64,000 nucleotides of DNA from positions 558,001 through 622,000 of the forward strand of contig CAXXKX010000002.1 of assembly GCA_963676655.2 (NCBI GenBank), read 5' to 3'. Position numbers and translations under genes: made by a program. Source of the stretch: G963676655 sp963676655. Its GTDB lineage: Bacteria; Verrucomicrobiota; Lentisphaeria; Victivallales; Victivallaceae. Every line of letters starts with the position of its first letter. The first letter of the stretch is position 1. This document shows positions 35,274 through 45,203 of the stretch, piece after piece. The notes beneath the pieces were generated by a model that saw nothing but the letters and a program-made list of their open reading frames with translations, was not told the origin of the DNA and made no database searches.

Positions 35274-37964
35274 TCAGGGTTCTGCTGTTGTAAAAATACG
35301 TACCGGACCAATCAGCCCCGATGGTTCATGAGCGATGGAACAGTCAAACCTGCTGTTTCCTGATTGTTGTACCAGGGTGTTAGTTACATCGATCTGCAGA
35401 TGATTTATTCCGGCGTGTAAAAATGCGGTGATTTCCAACCGGTACGGCGGTGCTATGCGAGTACCGACGTTTTGACCGTTTAAATTTACTGCTGCGGTTT
35501 CATATACGTTGCCCAAATCAAGGAACAGCCTCTCACGACTCGTAGCGTGCAACTCGAATTCAGTTTCATAGCGGATAGTGCCGGAAAAAGTTGGCAGGCA
35601 GGAAGAAGCGGAAATGTTTCCCAGCCCGGTAATTGCAGGAGCCGGTTTGAAATGTGGAAATTCTTTAGCGGTTGCGATACCGATTTGCCATGAACCATCC
35701 AATTTCAGGCGTGGACGCATATTTTTTTTCAGAGGAGTATCCTGGATGGTATCGGATATGTCATCATGATTCTTTGAAAAAATGATAAAAGTCGATTCAT
35801 ATGGTTCAAGGCAGATTTCAAGTGTAGTTGCACCGTTTGACAGTTGGAATCGCGGCTGATATATCGAATTGTCCATAGGATTGTATCCGATTGGACAGGC
35901 GGTTTGCCGAAAGATGATTTGCGTGTCAATTGTCTTTAACTGGTTTCCGTTAACGAAAAAGTAAATATCTTCATCAGGACGAAAGTAATGATAATATTGC
36001 AAATCATCTTCTCTTGTGGTCGAGCGAATATCGAATATATTCCATGTTAGTAATTGGTCGGCAAGTTGGGCGTATTCTAAAGCAGTTACTCGAGGGTTAT
36101 TCCGTAAACGGTTAAGAATGTCTTTATCGCCGGTGACATTGCGAGACGGTAAGGCATGCATAAAAACTACTTTAACTCCCTGAGATGTGAAACGGTTGAG
36201 CTTTTCAAGAAACGCTTCAGGAAGACATTCGGCATATGGTACAATTATTATCCGGTAACTTTCTTCATTAATATGCAATTCACCTGTGGATATTGTTGTT
36301 TGTTTATGGTCGATCAGAGAGTCAATGGGAACTATATCACAGTCAATTTGCCGCTGCATGAGCGCCTTAACTGTTTTCTCGAACGGGTCGTAGTTGTCTC
36401 CGCTCCATTCCGCCTCAGCATGGTAGACAACCGCCGCCGGAGCGATATGTCGTCCATCGGACAGCAGCCAGCATATCCGGTTGGCGTAATCAGACCAAGT
36501 CTTGAAATACCGCCATTGGGGGTTATTTCCATGAGCATAAAAATGAGGAGGACAGTCAGGATCGGGAAAATCCTTCGCCGAAAAAGCGTGAGGAACAAAG
36601 TGGTTTACCCCTCGTACACAGAAATGATCAGTCAACCATTTCATGAGCTTAAGTCCCTCCTGCCAGCCGTAAGCCCCGAAAGCTTCGCAAAAAGTAGTAC
36701 CTTGTTTTTTCGGGTCGATGTGTCCGGCCGAACTTGCCAGTTTGGTCAATCCCCAATAAAAAAAATCAGAATCATACAGGCCGAAAGGCGTTTGGCATTT
36801 ACCGGAAGTGTAACCGGGTAGCAGTTGCAGCAAAACCGCATCAACCCCTGACCAATCCTGACCGTGAACGGCGCGGAAAAAATGCCCGGCCCCGTAGCCC
36901 AGCCTGGCATGGGCACCATTATCTTCAACCAGGTGACCAATTAATTTTACCTGATGTTTCCGGCACCAGTCGCCGATCTGACGGGTGTAATTTTCCGCAT
37001 ATAACCGGCTCACAACATCCATATAGGTTGATCTGGTCCGGGCTGTATTTTCGCCGCAGTCATGGTACAGGCAGGGCAGCATGACTGAAAAATCTCCATT
37101 CCACGCAGTGTCCAGCTGCTCAAGAAGTTGATCGGAAAAAGGCAGAACCATTGGGATTTTACCTGGAGTTGCCGAATAGCTTTCCGCATTACCGAAACGG
37201 GGTTCATCTGAGAAGAAACCGGCGAAAGTCTTGCCGAAGTATTTGCTGAAGCGAATAAAATGAGCTTCATAAACTTCATCAATAAAGGCTTTGATCGCTT
37301 TCTGGTCCAATGGATTCAAATAATCTTTTGTATGCCTTTCTCCGCCTTCACGGGTGCGGATGAATAAGAATATCCGGTAACGTCCGGACGGAACGTCCCA
37401 ATACAGAACCCCGTTATTGTTAACAGCAGTTGTTACGTCCGCAACGGACAAGACGTCGAAGCTTTCTCCATCCTCAGAAGCCTGAACAGTAAGAACCTTT
37501 ACAAACTGTTCTCCCGGATTCAACCATGCATTAAGCTGAAAGTTTGCATCCGGCATTGGCCCGATAACGTCAAGGTAATTTTCCCTTAGATAAAGTTTGA
37601 GATATTCCGGATGACTTTTGCTGATTCTTCCTGCGGCAAAACCGCTTGGGAATTTCAGGTCATCAAAAACAAAGACTTTCAGATCGCGTTTTTCAGCTTC
37701 CTTTAGTACAAAATCCACCGTTTCCCACCAGGGAGTTTCCAAAAAACCAGGGAAGGGGCGGGACTCAAGAATAAAGCCGCTGACCCCGACCGAATGCATC
37801 TGTTCAATCAATTCCAGAAGTACTTCGTGAGATTCTCCATGCAGCCAGAAAAGAGGTGTAATATAATTATTTACCGGTTTATCTTCCAGTAAGGTCTTGA
37901 TGCGGTTTGAAAAATGAGCTTCCGGTAACACCGGGGAAATGTTATTCCCCTTAATATCTTTCAT
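35274..37964 (-). CDS. GH106-like glycoside hydrolase with GH2-type sugar-binding domain
   Basis: 896 residues, no signal peptide. The N-terminal part (PLFWLHGESHEVLLELIEQMHSVGVSGFILESRPFPGF ... LKVFVFDDLKFPSGFAAGRI) and the centre (NHFVPHAFSAKDFPDPDCPPHFYAHGNNPQWRYFKTWSDYANRICWLLSDG) match the layout of GH106 alpha-L-rhamnosidases and their many relatives. The C-terminal 130 residues (RYETEFELHATSRERLFLDLGNVYETAAVNLNGQNVGTRIAPPYRLEIT) are a GH2-type jelly-roll. Its start overlaps the stop of the preceding gene by 4 bp (ATGA), so the two form a coupled operon. Rhamnoside cleavage is the best guess; this group is functionally mixed. Confidence 0.75.
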   Translation of the reverse strand: MKDIKGNNISPVLPEAHFSNRIKTLLEDKPVNNYITPLFWLHGESHEVLLELIEQMHSVGVSGFILESRPFPGFLETPWWETVDFVLKEAEKRDLKVFVFDDLKFPSGFAAGRISKSHPEYLKLYLRENYLDVIGPMPDANFQLNAWLNPGEQFVKVLTVQASEDGESFDVLSVADVTTAVNNNGVLYWDVPSGRYRIFLFIRTREGGERHTKDYLNPLDQKAIKAFIDEVYEAHFIRFSKYFGKTFAGFFSDEPRFGNAESYSATPGKIPMVLPFSDQLLEQLDTAWNGDFSVMLPCLYHDCGENTARTRSTYMDVVSRLYAENYTRQIGDWCRKHQVKLIGHLVEDNGAHARLGYGAGHFFRAVHGQDWSGVDAVLLQLLPGYTSGKCQTPFGLYDSDFFYWGLTKLASSAGHIDPKKQGTTFCEAFGAYGWQEGLKLMKWLTDHFCVRGVNHFVPHAFSAKDFPDPDCPPHFYAHGNNPQWRYFKTWSDYANRICWLLSDGRHIAPAAVVYHAEAEWSGDNYDPFEKTVKALMQRQIDCDIVPIDSLIDHKQTTISTGELHINEESYRIIIVPYAECLPEAFLEKLNRFTSQGVKVVFMHALPSRNVTGDKDILNRLRNNPRVTALEYAQLADQLLTWNIFDIRSTTREDDLQYYHYFRPDEDIYFFVNGNQLKTIDTQIIFRQTACPIGYNPMDNSIYQPRFQLSNGATTLEICLEPYESTFIIFSKNHDDISDTIQDTPLKKNMRPRLKLDGSWQIGIATAKEFPHFKPAPAITGLGNISASSCLPTFSGTIRYETEFELHATSRERLFLDLGNVYETAAVNLNGQNVGTRIAPPYRLEITAFLHAGINHLQIDVTNTLVQQSGNSRFDCSIAHEPSGLIGPVRIFTTAEP

Positions 37965-40048
37965 ATTGCAGGAACCTTCATATTAACTTTGTGTTCAGTG
38001 CCTTTCTTTACATTATATACCGTGGCTTGTTGGTTTGAACATTTTTTTGCTATTTGGGTTTTATTAGTCATATTTGCGTTGTTGGCGCTTTGTGGCTGGA
38101 TCGGCAGATCTTCGATACAATCAAGAAAATATGAGATACCCTGTTTGCGCGGATGGTTGTCGGACTGAGTAAACGAAACACTGAATGACATAGCGTCTGT
38201 CAACCGGATAAATTTGACTACCAACCGTTGTACTTTTCCGGTAAGGATGCATTTGATGCTTTCATCTGGTGCCCAGCTGCGCATATTATCATAACTCGCG
38301 ATTAATTTCCTGTCCAGCCATATCTGGCACGGACCGCTTCGCCCGATTACCATTTTGACGGGGCCGACAAGACCTGCTGACCGAATTGTCCGAACCAGAT
38401 AATAACATGCCTGACCGGTAAAGCCGCCTAATTCTTTCTCTGTTATCAAATCTTTGCCGGATTCCAGATTCAATGGTAATTCTCCGGGAATATCTTCTTG
38501 CTGAAGCACGAACTCGTCAAGATAGGCATGGTATGGGCGGATATGATGATTGTAATAATCGTTGTATCCGAGTGCCGAAGGATTGCAGCAGGTAATTTCA
38601 TTCTGATAAGGGCAGATTTCATTTTTCGTTTTATCCCACATATCCCAGTAAGGCCCGTATATCTGCCATTGCCTGGCTCCTCCAAGCCCGAAAACCGTAT
38701 TCACAACTTCTACGGATTCCTCCGAAATAATACTGGCTTTAAACAGATTTTTATCAGGTAGCCAGTCTTCGGGATTTCTACGACTGAAGCTCAGTTCGAT
38801 AAACAGCCGGGAACCTGGTATAAGTTTTAGTTCCGCTACCCGGATGTTACACTCGACAGAATCCGGAATTTCCATGCGTAATTTGCCCTGGAAATCATGT
38901 TCTGAAGGGTTATTGATAATCAAGTTTACGGCGGTCGCCCGGTTTTTCCATAGTACCGGTTCATCCGGATATTCCGCTTTAATAGAAATTTGGGGAGCCG
39001 GAGGTTTACGGACAGTAACGGCCGGAGCTCCGGAAAGTTTAATTTTCCTGTTTCTTTCCGCTGTCATTTCCACCCCGAGCAGGCAGGTTTCTTTTGCAAA
39101 ATCGGCAATTGGAACGGTTTTATGTTTTACTTCAACATTGCAGATTAAATTATCCCCAAGTTTTTCCAGCCAGTCATCAGGGAGTATTTTCGTTCCATGC
39201 ATTATTCCCAGTAAGGCGCCGGCGGTCGCGGCGGTACAATCAGTGTCCCAGCCGCTGTTGACGCAAATCTTTATAATTTTCCTGAAGTCTGATTTGCCGA
39301 GAAACAAAGCCATCAATACGATCGCATGATTAGTCATGGCTTTAGAGGCGTCCCTGTCTCCATAACGGCGGATTACTAAACGCCAGGCATCGTAAATATC
39401 CGGGTGTTGCTCGCAGATTTCACGAACATTCGCAACCGCCATTACGGCCGGACTTTCAGCCGGAATAACTGATATACCTGCCTGCAAAACTTCTTCCGGA
39501 TCGTCAGTAATAAACGCCTGGGCCGCAGCGGCGGCTAAAAATTGTTCTATTTCGATACTAACTCCGCCGTGATCCAGTTGTCCGTCAAGTTTAGCATATT
39601 CGGCCGCTAAATGCGGATTACCCGGACAGATGAAGCCCCAGATTTCGCTGCGGATGGGGCAACCCTCCGATTCCACGAAGAAGTCATTGTTCCAGGTGCC
39701 GGAAAGAGGCGCGGCAATGCCGCGCTGAATGTTATTTAGAAAAATACCATATTCACAGAAATTATACCAGCAGCGGTCCTGCCAGAATTCTGTCAAATCA
39801 GCCGAGCTGAGATACAAGCCGCGTTCCTGCAATGCTTCCAGCCAGACCACCTGAATATCAAGGTCATCATTGGGGGCCAATTCTTTAGGCCAGAGATTTT
39901 CCGGGGTAATTTTATTGAACTGCTTATGGTTTTCAAATGGCGCACCGATAACCCCGCCAAGCGATTTTCCCAGCCAGCCGGCAAGAACTTTGTCATAATA
40001 GTCCTGATAGCTCAATCTCAATATTTTTTCACGGTTCAATTCCAACAT
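37961..40048 (-). CDS. ADP-ribosylglycohydrolase-family protein with C-terminal beta domains
   Basis: 695 residues. Residues 1-320 are the helical ADP-ribosylglycohydrolase fold: GWLGKSLGGVIGAPFE, PNDDLDIQVVWLEAL (metal Asp pair) and NSGWDTDCTAATAGALLGIMHG (second metal motif). The C-terminal 370 residues are beta-rich with two apparent sandwiches, the second reading as a carbohydrate-binding-type module (VKMVIGRSGPCQIWLDRKLIASYDN). The truncated gene at 2-1144 is a paralogue. Coupled with the GH106-like gene by a 4-bp overlap, it may remove an N- or O-linked group from a sugar; ADP-ribose need not be the substrate. AAAGGAA precedes the ATG. Confidence 0.8.
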   Translation of the reverse strand: MLELNREKILRLSYQDYYDKVLAGWLGKSLGGVIGAPFENHKQFNKITPENLWPKELAPNDDLDIQVVWLEALQERGLYLSSADLTEFWQDRCWYNFCEYGIFLNNIQRGIAAPLSGTWNNDFFVESEGCPIRSEIWGFICPGNPHLAAEYAKLDGQLDHGGVSIEIEQFLAAAAAQAFITDDPEEVLQAGISVIPAESPAVMAVANVREICEQHPDIYDAWRLVIRRYGDRDASKAMTNHAIVLMALFLGKSDFRKIIKICVNSGWDTDCTAATAGALLGIMHGTKILPDDWLEKLGDNLICNVEVKHKTVPIADFAKETCLLGVEMTAERNRKIKLSGAPAVTVRKPPAPQISIKAEYPDEPVLWKNRATAVNLIINNPSEHDFQGKLRMEIPDSVECNIRVAELKLIPGSRLFIELSFSRRNPEDWLPDKNLFKASIISEESVEVVNTVFGLGGARQWQIYGPYWDMWDKTKNEICPYQNEITCCNPSALGYNDYYNHHIRPYHAYLDEFVLQQEDIPGELPLNLESGKDLITEKELGGFTGQACYYLVRTIRSAGLVGPVKMVIGRSGPCQIWLDRKLIASYDNMRSWAPDESIKCILTGKVQRLVVKFIRLTDAMSFSVSFTQSDNHPRKQGISYFLDCIEDLPIQPQSANNANMTNKTQIAKKCSNQQATVYNVKKGTEHKVNMKVPAI

Positions 40049-40116
40049 ATAAATTCCTTTTTTTATCCGTGCTTAACAAATTCTGTTCTTTGGTAATTTG
40101 GGTTTCTTGTTAATAT

Positions 40117-42480
40117 TTATTTGCTTTCCTGACGGACTGCGATAAGCTGATCCACGATAATAGCTTCAAGATCAGGATGATTACATGGATCACAGAAAAA
40201 ATAGCGACCCGTAGAATCAATCCTATAAGTTCCCGCCTCGCCATAGTGATATTTACCATCGGCAAAATCCTCAACTTTTGCCCGCAGTATTTGGTTTTTA
40301 TAACTCTTTTTCGGTCGATAATATCCGGCGTTAAAAAAAGTTCCCGACTTTGGCGTCTTGCCTTTTTTAGGTTCAATGCGCAGCCTGATGTATAATTTAT
40401 AGATTCCAGGCTTTAATGAGGTGGTAATGGAATGGCATTGCAATGCCCAGCTCGGGCCTTTATTGATCATTCGCCAGGCTTTACCGTTTGCGGCATCCGG
40501 GTCTTTTATCAGAGAGGCTTTATTTGGGAGCATTACAGCCCAGTCTTTGAATCCGAAAAATGCAGTATTTTTGCTCGGGGTGCCTTTCAGAAAGTCTGGG
40601 GTTGCTGTTTTATTCATCCCTTGAATTCGTTCTATTTTCGCTGCGAGGGCCGGATATTGTGATTCGCTCCAGTTCCCGGCCTTATTCAATTTGGCGGTTT
40701 TTATCGTGTCCATGGCCAAAGCCTGCAACTGTTTGGTAGTAAGGCCGTAGTTTTCCGGGTCATCGGCAATTTCTGAATCCAGCAGCAGTGCATGTCTGAT
40801 TGACAACCTGGTTCTTTCCAAACGGGCTCTGAATAAAGAATTTTCAGCAGCGGCTACCGCCTGATCCATCAGTTTTGCCGCTTTCAGCATCGTTGGCCTG
40901 TTCATGTAGGCAGAAATCCGGTTTATATATACGCCTATCCAGGGATTGATCATTTTGCGCGGATTGCGTTTCAAATCATCAAGGTCAAGCTTGAGACTGC
41001 GGTTCTGGTAATCACCGGCGTTAATCCGGTCCAGAAGTTTGGCCGCGGTAATCTTTTTATCCAGTGGGCTGTGGATTGCATCAATATAACTGCGTACATA
41101 ACGGGCGGATTTTCTGCCGTAATAACCAACGAGAAACTCGTCAATCAGTTTATTTATATCCAGTTCAGGATTCCACAGCAGGCGGCGGTAGACATAGGCT
41201 CTTAAGCGGTTCATGTCCGAAACCCCTTGTGAAGTGCCGGAGCTTTCGATGAAGATATCATTTACACCATTGTTACTGAACCAGCGAAAATCTTCCGCAA
41301 CGTGGCGCAATGTCGGATGCGGGATCATGGTGTTGGCCGCATTCTGCGTATAATACCATATTGCCAAATGTGGAACAATCATTTTCCAACTTTTTAATAT
41401 ATTTTTGTATATCCTGTTTTCGTCGCTGTTCAACGCATAGCCGCAATTGGTTTTTATCCCGGCAAGCCGGATGACAACATTGCTCCGCGGCATGGTAATC
41501 AGTGGTGGTTTGACCGTTGGTCCATACGCCAGGGTCTCGACCAATATTCCGGGATGTTTTTTCTCCAGTTCGGCGGCAACTTCGTTGACAAAGCGGAGCA
41601 TTACGCCGGACAGTCGCCCCTTCTCTTCCGTGAGTAATTTCTTGCATGCAGGGCATTGACAAAACAGGTTATTGTCATTTTGACTGATGGAAATGGAATT
41701 GCATTGAGGATTTTTTTTCAGATAGGCCTCGGCGCATCTAATAAAAAATTTCCGCATTTCCGGATTGGAAAAGCACAACTGCGACTCGTTAACCCTTTTG
41801 CCGTCGATCATGCTGAAATACTCAGGATGTGAAGCAAAATATTTCTTAGGCGGCATGATTCGGCGGAAAGTGTGAACGAACCCGGCCCGGTTGTCAATCC
41901 CGCCGTATGCGGCATTGGATGCGGTCAAATCAGCATTATTCCGGCAGATTGCCGCGTATTCAGGATTTCCGCTCTTCCACAGCGCCGGTAACGCCGGCAA
42001 CGGCCAGTGATATATCGACCGGCGGGTGAATGGCGGTGCATAGCGGTAATTGATGTCGCCAAGTTCGAGTTTATTCCGTCGGGGAATATCGATAGTTTCA
42101 TAATCCCAGAAGCGGCAGCCAAGAAATTTTTCCAGCAAGGTATATACTGCATACAGCGTACCTCGCGGACGCTGTCCAGTGATGATCAAGTTATTGCCAA
42201 CGCTTTTAATGATTATCTCATCATCTTTGAGCTTGGAAAAATCGATGCCCCCGAGCATTTGGGCAATCTCCGGCGACTGGCCCACGAAAATTGCCGGTTG
42301 GGTATTATCCGCCCTGGTGGAGACGACGATCTTTTGGCCGGTCATTTGCCCCAGGTAATAAGCCAGACGCTTGGCGGCGGTTCGTTCCGGTCGCGAAGCC
42401 TCTACTGGCGAAACCACTACGTATTGGGCGTAAATAGCGGTAACTGTGAACAGTAATATGGTTGATAATAATTTTTTCAC
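40117..42480 (-). CDS. Exported DUF4838-type, alpha-glucuronidase-related protein
   Basis: 787 residues with a signal peptide (KKLLSTILLFTVTAIYA). The early part (ERTAAKRLAYYLGQMTGQKIVV ... PAIFVGQS) is the GH20/GH67-type N-terminal domain. It is followed by a DUF4838-like barrel (CNSISISQNDNNLFCQCPACKKLLTEEKGRLSGVMLRFVNEVAAELEKKHPGILVETLAY), in which the two CxxC cysteines are characteristic. The C-terminal 150 residues are a beta domain (GIYKLYIRLRIEP). It begins with GTG at 42480, after CGGAA. Probably a surface or periplasmic glycosidase for acidic sugars; activity untested for this family. Confidence 0.75.
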   Translation of the reverse strand: MKKLLSTILLFTVTAIYAQYVVVSPVEASRPERTAAKRLAYYLGQMTGQKIVVSTRADNTQPAIFVGQSPEIAQMLGGIDFSKLKDDEIIIKSVGNNLIITGQRPRGTLYAVYTLLEKFLGCRFWDYETIDIPRRNKLELGDINYRYAPPFTRRSIYHWPLPALPALWKSGNPEYAAICRNNADLTASNAAYGGIDNRAGFVHTFRRIMPPKKYFASHPEYFSMIDGKRVNESQLCFSNPEMRKFFIRCAEAYLKKNPQCNSISISQNDNNLFCQCPACKKLLTEEKGRLSGVMLRFVNEVAAELEKKHPGILVETLAYGPTVKPPLITMPRSNVVIRLAGIKTNCGYALNSDENRIYKNILKSWKMIVPHLAIWYYTQNAANTMIPHPTLRHVAEDFRWFSNNGVNDIFIESSGTSQGVSDMNRLRAYVYRRLLWNPELDINKLIDEFLVGYYGRKSARYVRSYIDAIHSPLDKKITAAKLLDRINAGDYQNRSLKLDLDDLKRNPRKMINPWIGVYINRISAYMNRPTMLKAAKLMDQAVAAAENSLFRARLERTRLSIRHALLLDSEIADDPENYGLTTKQLQALAMDTIKTAKLNKAGNWSESQYPALAAKIERIQGMNKTATPDFLKGTPSKNTAFFGFKDWAVMLPNKASLIKDPDAANGKAWRMINKGPSWALQCHSITTSLKPGIYKLYIRLRIEPKKGKTPKSGTFFNAGYYRPKKSYKNQILRAKVEDFADGKYHYGEAGTYRIDSTGRYFFCDPCNHPDLEAIIVDQLIAVRQESK

Positions 42481-42791
42481 GTTTCTATTCCGTTTGGTTT
42501 TTATTGGACTCTGACAGTTATTTTCAATATTGTTTTTACATTTTGCCTCTCAGGCATATCCCGATATGGCGCACCGATCGCGGATAATCTATATTTTCGT
42601 CAGTCAATTTTTCTTTGATTTCTAAAGTAATCTTTCACTGTTGATCGCAATACTGATGTTTGGAATGTTATGCCGGATTTTCAATCTGCGGACCGATATC
42701 AGGTTGTGAATTATATGAACGTCTGACTGATGACAATATGTCAAATTTCGGTCTCTGTTAATAACTCGTCTTTTTTTGACGTCTCCTTGAA
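42481..42791. other. Intergenic region, nothing recognised
   Basis: 311 bp between the DUF4838 gene and the upstream pseudopilin gene. No terminator, promoter of the shared type or RNA is apparent. Confidence 0.4.
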
Positions 42792-43514
42792 TTAATAAGC
42801 ATTGCCGTCTGGCGTCCAACGATTGGCTTTTGTATTGTAGGAACCAAGCGCGCCGCCGGCGGCATAGGCCTGGATACTCCAATTCAAACCACGTCCGCCG
42901 AACCTGATCGATTCCGCATGTCCATCAACCAGAAGCGCGTTGGTTGACGTTTCGGCAAGGTGTTTGGGATAGGCCAGATAATTCGTGCTGTAATAAAGAT
43001 ATACCAGCCGGGCTCCGTTCAGATTGCTGGTCGAGCTTGCATTCTCAATAAATTGAATCATCTGACTGGGACGTTTTACCTTTTTCTGTGTATTGATGGA
43101 ACAAGGAAAAAATCCCGGCTTGAAACTGCTGTTGATTCCGTAATCAGCAACAGTCCATGGATATGCCTTGGCGCTGGTAGTCGTGACAACGAGAGAATCC
43201 GTATAGGGGGAATGACGGGTGCTGGCGGGACATAACAGAAGTTTGACGGTAGGCAGTTCTCCACTGAGTCTCAGAATTCCCGGCCAGTAACCGCGGCTGT
43301 TGTCCGGAGGATAATATTCGTCACTGTTGTTGAGATAATTAGTCATCGCCAAACCCAGTTGTTTGAGGGTTGATAAGCATTCAATGCTTTTGGCGCGATC
43401 TCTGGCGTTGTTTAATGCCGGCAAAAGCATAGATGCGAGAATTGCTATGATAGCTATAACTACTAAAAGCTCTATAAGTGTAAATCTGTAGTGAAATATT
43501 TGATTTTTCTTCAT
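42792..43514 (-). CDS. Prepilin-motif (pseudopilin-like) protein
   Basis: 240 residues: YRFTLIELLVVIAIIAILASMLLPALNNARDRAKSIECLSTLKQLG is a prepilin N-terminus nearly identical to that of the 25083 product, while the globular part differs. The C-terminal ALLVDGHAESIRFGGRG is the DGHA segment of the same broad group. It lies 311 bp upstream of the DUF4838 gene on the same strand, repeating the pattern in which a lone pseudopilin accompanies an exported sugar enzyme. Function unknown. Confidence 0.85.
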   Translation of the reverse strand: MKKNQIFHYRFTLIELLVVIAIIAILASMLLPALNNARDRAKSIECLSTLKQLGLAMTNYLNNSDEYYPPDNSRGYWPGILRLSGELPTVKLLLCPASTRHSPYTDSLVVTTTSAKAYPWTVADYGINSSFKPGFFPCSINTQKKVKRPSQMIQFIENASSTSNLNGARLVYLYYSTNYLAYPKHLAETSTNALLVDGHAESIRFGGRGLNWSIQAYAAGGALGSYNTKANRWTPDGNAY

Positions 43515-43593
43515 TTCAAGTCTCCATTTTTATGTTTGGTTTACAAATGAATTTTTGTGCACATCCTCCTAAATGTGTTGGGCTGGATTAGTT

Positions 43594-44694
43594 TTAGACG
43601 AATTGATAAGTATCTTTCTCTGTTAACGCTTCATTTTCTAAAAACACTTTTTTTTCCGCTGTTATCAGGTCAATCCCTGATGGAACTCTTTCTCCTTGAT
43701 TATATAGTTTTACAAATTTGGCGATGTGTTCTAAATAGACCGTAAGTGAATTTTCAAATTTGATTATCGGTGTCGTTATCTCTGCAACTCCGCACCCCTG
43801 ATTGGCCTGTGTGGCGATAATAACATCTTCTGAAAAATTCAAGCCTTTGAATAATGCCGCCTGAATTATACCTAAAGTAATTAATGAATCCACGCTTATT
43901 ATTCCTAATGGACGATCGGTTGTATTCTTTGCTAATTCACAGAAGGCATCGTAACCACCTTTTTGCGATACAGGTACATTGAAATGCAGTCTGGTATCCC
44001 GTAATTTCCCAATGCTTTTCAATGCATCGTGATAAGCTCTGATATTGCAATTCGGATTTTTTGCCCAGGACTGGTCTCTATTATTTTCAATAAGAGCAAT
44101 TTGTTGACACCCCTGTTTATCCAACTCCAACACCGCATCATAGACCATTTGGTATGAATCGAAAGATATTGATAATTCCAGCTCTTTATAAGAAAATATT
44201 CCAATTGTCAAGACAGATTTGTTGTCAAGAATCTCCGCAGAATTTTCAGCCAGCCAACGGCTGCCGACCAGAACCACGTCAAAGGCATTTTGTGCCAATT
44301 TAAGTAGAAAATTTTGCGCCGAGGGCCGCGAGTCCACACTGAAAAATAATTCATAGGTCCAGTTCTCTTCCTGACTTTTCTTTTCCAGTTCATTTAAGAA
44401 AATCGGCATAAGCGAAACATTTGCAGAGTCATTCGCAAAAGTGCCGGAATCAAGAACCAGGGCCAAGCGGCAGTTTTGCTTTTCTTTAACGAAGACTCCT
44501 TTTCCGGGAAAGCGTTCTACATAACCGGACTGTTCAAGATTTGCCAATGCCTTGCTGACCGTAGCGATAGTGGTACCGTGGCGTTTGGCCAGTTTGGAAA
44601 TCGCTTCCAATTGTTCGTTGACTTGCAATTGACCTGAGACAATCTGATGTTTTAACATTTCCGCCAATTCGTTGCTTTTATTTTGCTGTGCCAT
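43594..44694 (-). CDS. GntR-type HTH / LacI-type sensor transcriptional regulator
   Basis: 366 residues. Residues 1-70 are a GntR winged helix (LEAISKLAKRHGTTIATVSKALANLEQSGYVERFPGKGVFVKEK) and the remainder is a periplasmic-binding-like sensor (LALVLDSGTFAND ... DVVLVGSRWLAENSAEIL ... GIISVDSLITLGIIQAAL). Second protein of this architecture in the window. Two 18-bp operator-like palindromes flank its -10 box, indicating autoregulation. The likely targets are the pseudopilin and DUF4838 genes downstream on the same strand. Confidence 0.85.
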   Translation of the reverse strand: MAQQNKSNELAEMLKHQIVSGQLQVNEQLEAISKLAKRHGTTIATVSKALANLEQSGYVERFPGKGVFVKEKQNCRLALVLDSGTFANDSANVSLMPIFLNELEKKSQEENWTYELFFSVDSRPSAQNFLLKLAQNAFDVVLVGSRWLAENSAEILDNKSVLTIGIFSYKELELSISFDSYQMVYDAVLELDKQGCQQIALIENNRDQSWAKNPNCNIRAYHDALKSIGKLRDTRLHFNVPVSQKGGYDAFCELAKNTTDRPLGIISVDSLITLGIIQAALFKGLNFSEDVIIATQANQGCGVAEITTPIIKFENSLTVYLEHIAKFVKLYNQGERVPSGIDLITAEKKVFLENEALTEKDTYQFV

Positions 44695-44721
44695 TATCTC
44701 AATCCATCATTTTGTAATTTT

Positions 44722-44774
44722 AACCATTCTAGAATTGTTTATTATATTATAACCAATCTATAATGGTTTGTCAA
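44722..44774 (-). promoter_or_regulatory. Consensus promoter with two operator palindromes
   Basis: Minus strand TTGACA (44769-44774), 17 bp, TATAAT (44746-44751): a full consensus promoter. Two 18-bp near-palindromes AACCATTCTAGAATTGTT (44722-44739) and AACCAATCTATAATGGTT (44751-44768) lie 29 bp apart centre to centre, one between the boxes and one just after the -10. Confidence 0.75.
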
Positions 44775-45147
44775 TGCTTGAATTGTAAAAAAAACAAAAA
44801 TTATACTATTGATGTGATAATTTAAAAAGTTGACGGCAGTCTCTGACGCCTTTTTCCAACTTCAAGGTTATGATAAACAATACGTCATTTAGTCGGTGCT
44901 TTATATTTTTGTTTTGGCAGGATGTATATACTAATCAAAAAGCTCAATAACTATTTTAACCTTATAGAGTGAAAATAGCATAGTTTGGCATATGATGACA
45001 TGTTGTGCGGGAAAGTTGTAAGTTGTTTGGAATAAAAATAAAAAATAGGGAGCATGTTTTAAAATTTACAATCGCATTCTCCGGGGAAAAAGGGTAGAAA
45101 AAAGCAAATATTCGATTTTTCGAACTTTCAACATCGAACATCGAATG
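44775..45147. other. Intergenic region, nothing recognised
   Basis: A+T-rich DNA between the GntR-type gene promoter and the RsgA terminator. No ORF, RNA or repeat that I can name. Confidence 0.4.
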
Positions 45148-45181
45148 AAAAAAGCGCCGATCCACGCAAGGCGGGACCGGC
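45148..45181 (-). terminator. Rho-independent terminator of the RsgA gene
   Basis: On the minus strand an 8-bp GCCGGTCC/GGATCGGC stem (one G-T pair) followed by GCTTTTTT, 22 bp after the RsgA stop. Confidence 0.85.
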
Positions 45182-45203
45182 ATATATCTCATTTAATAGT
45201 TTT

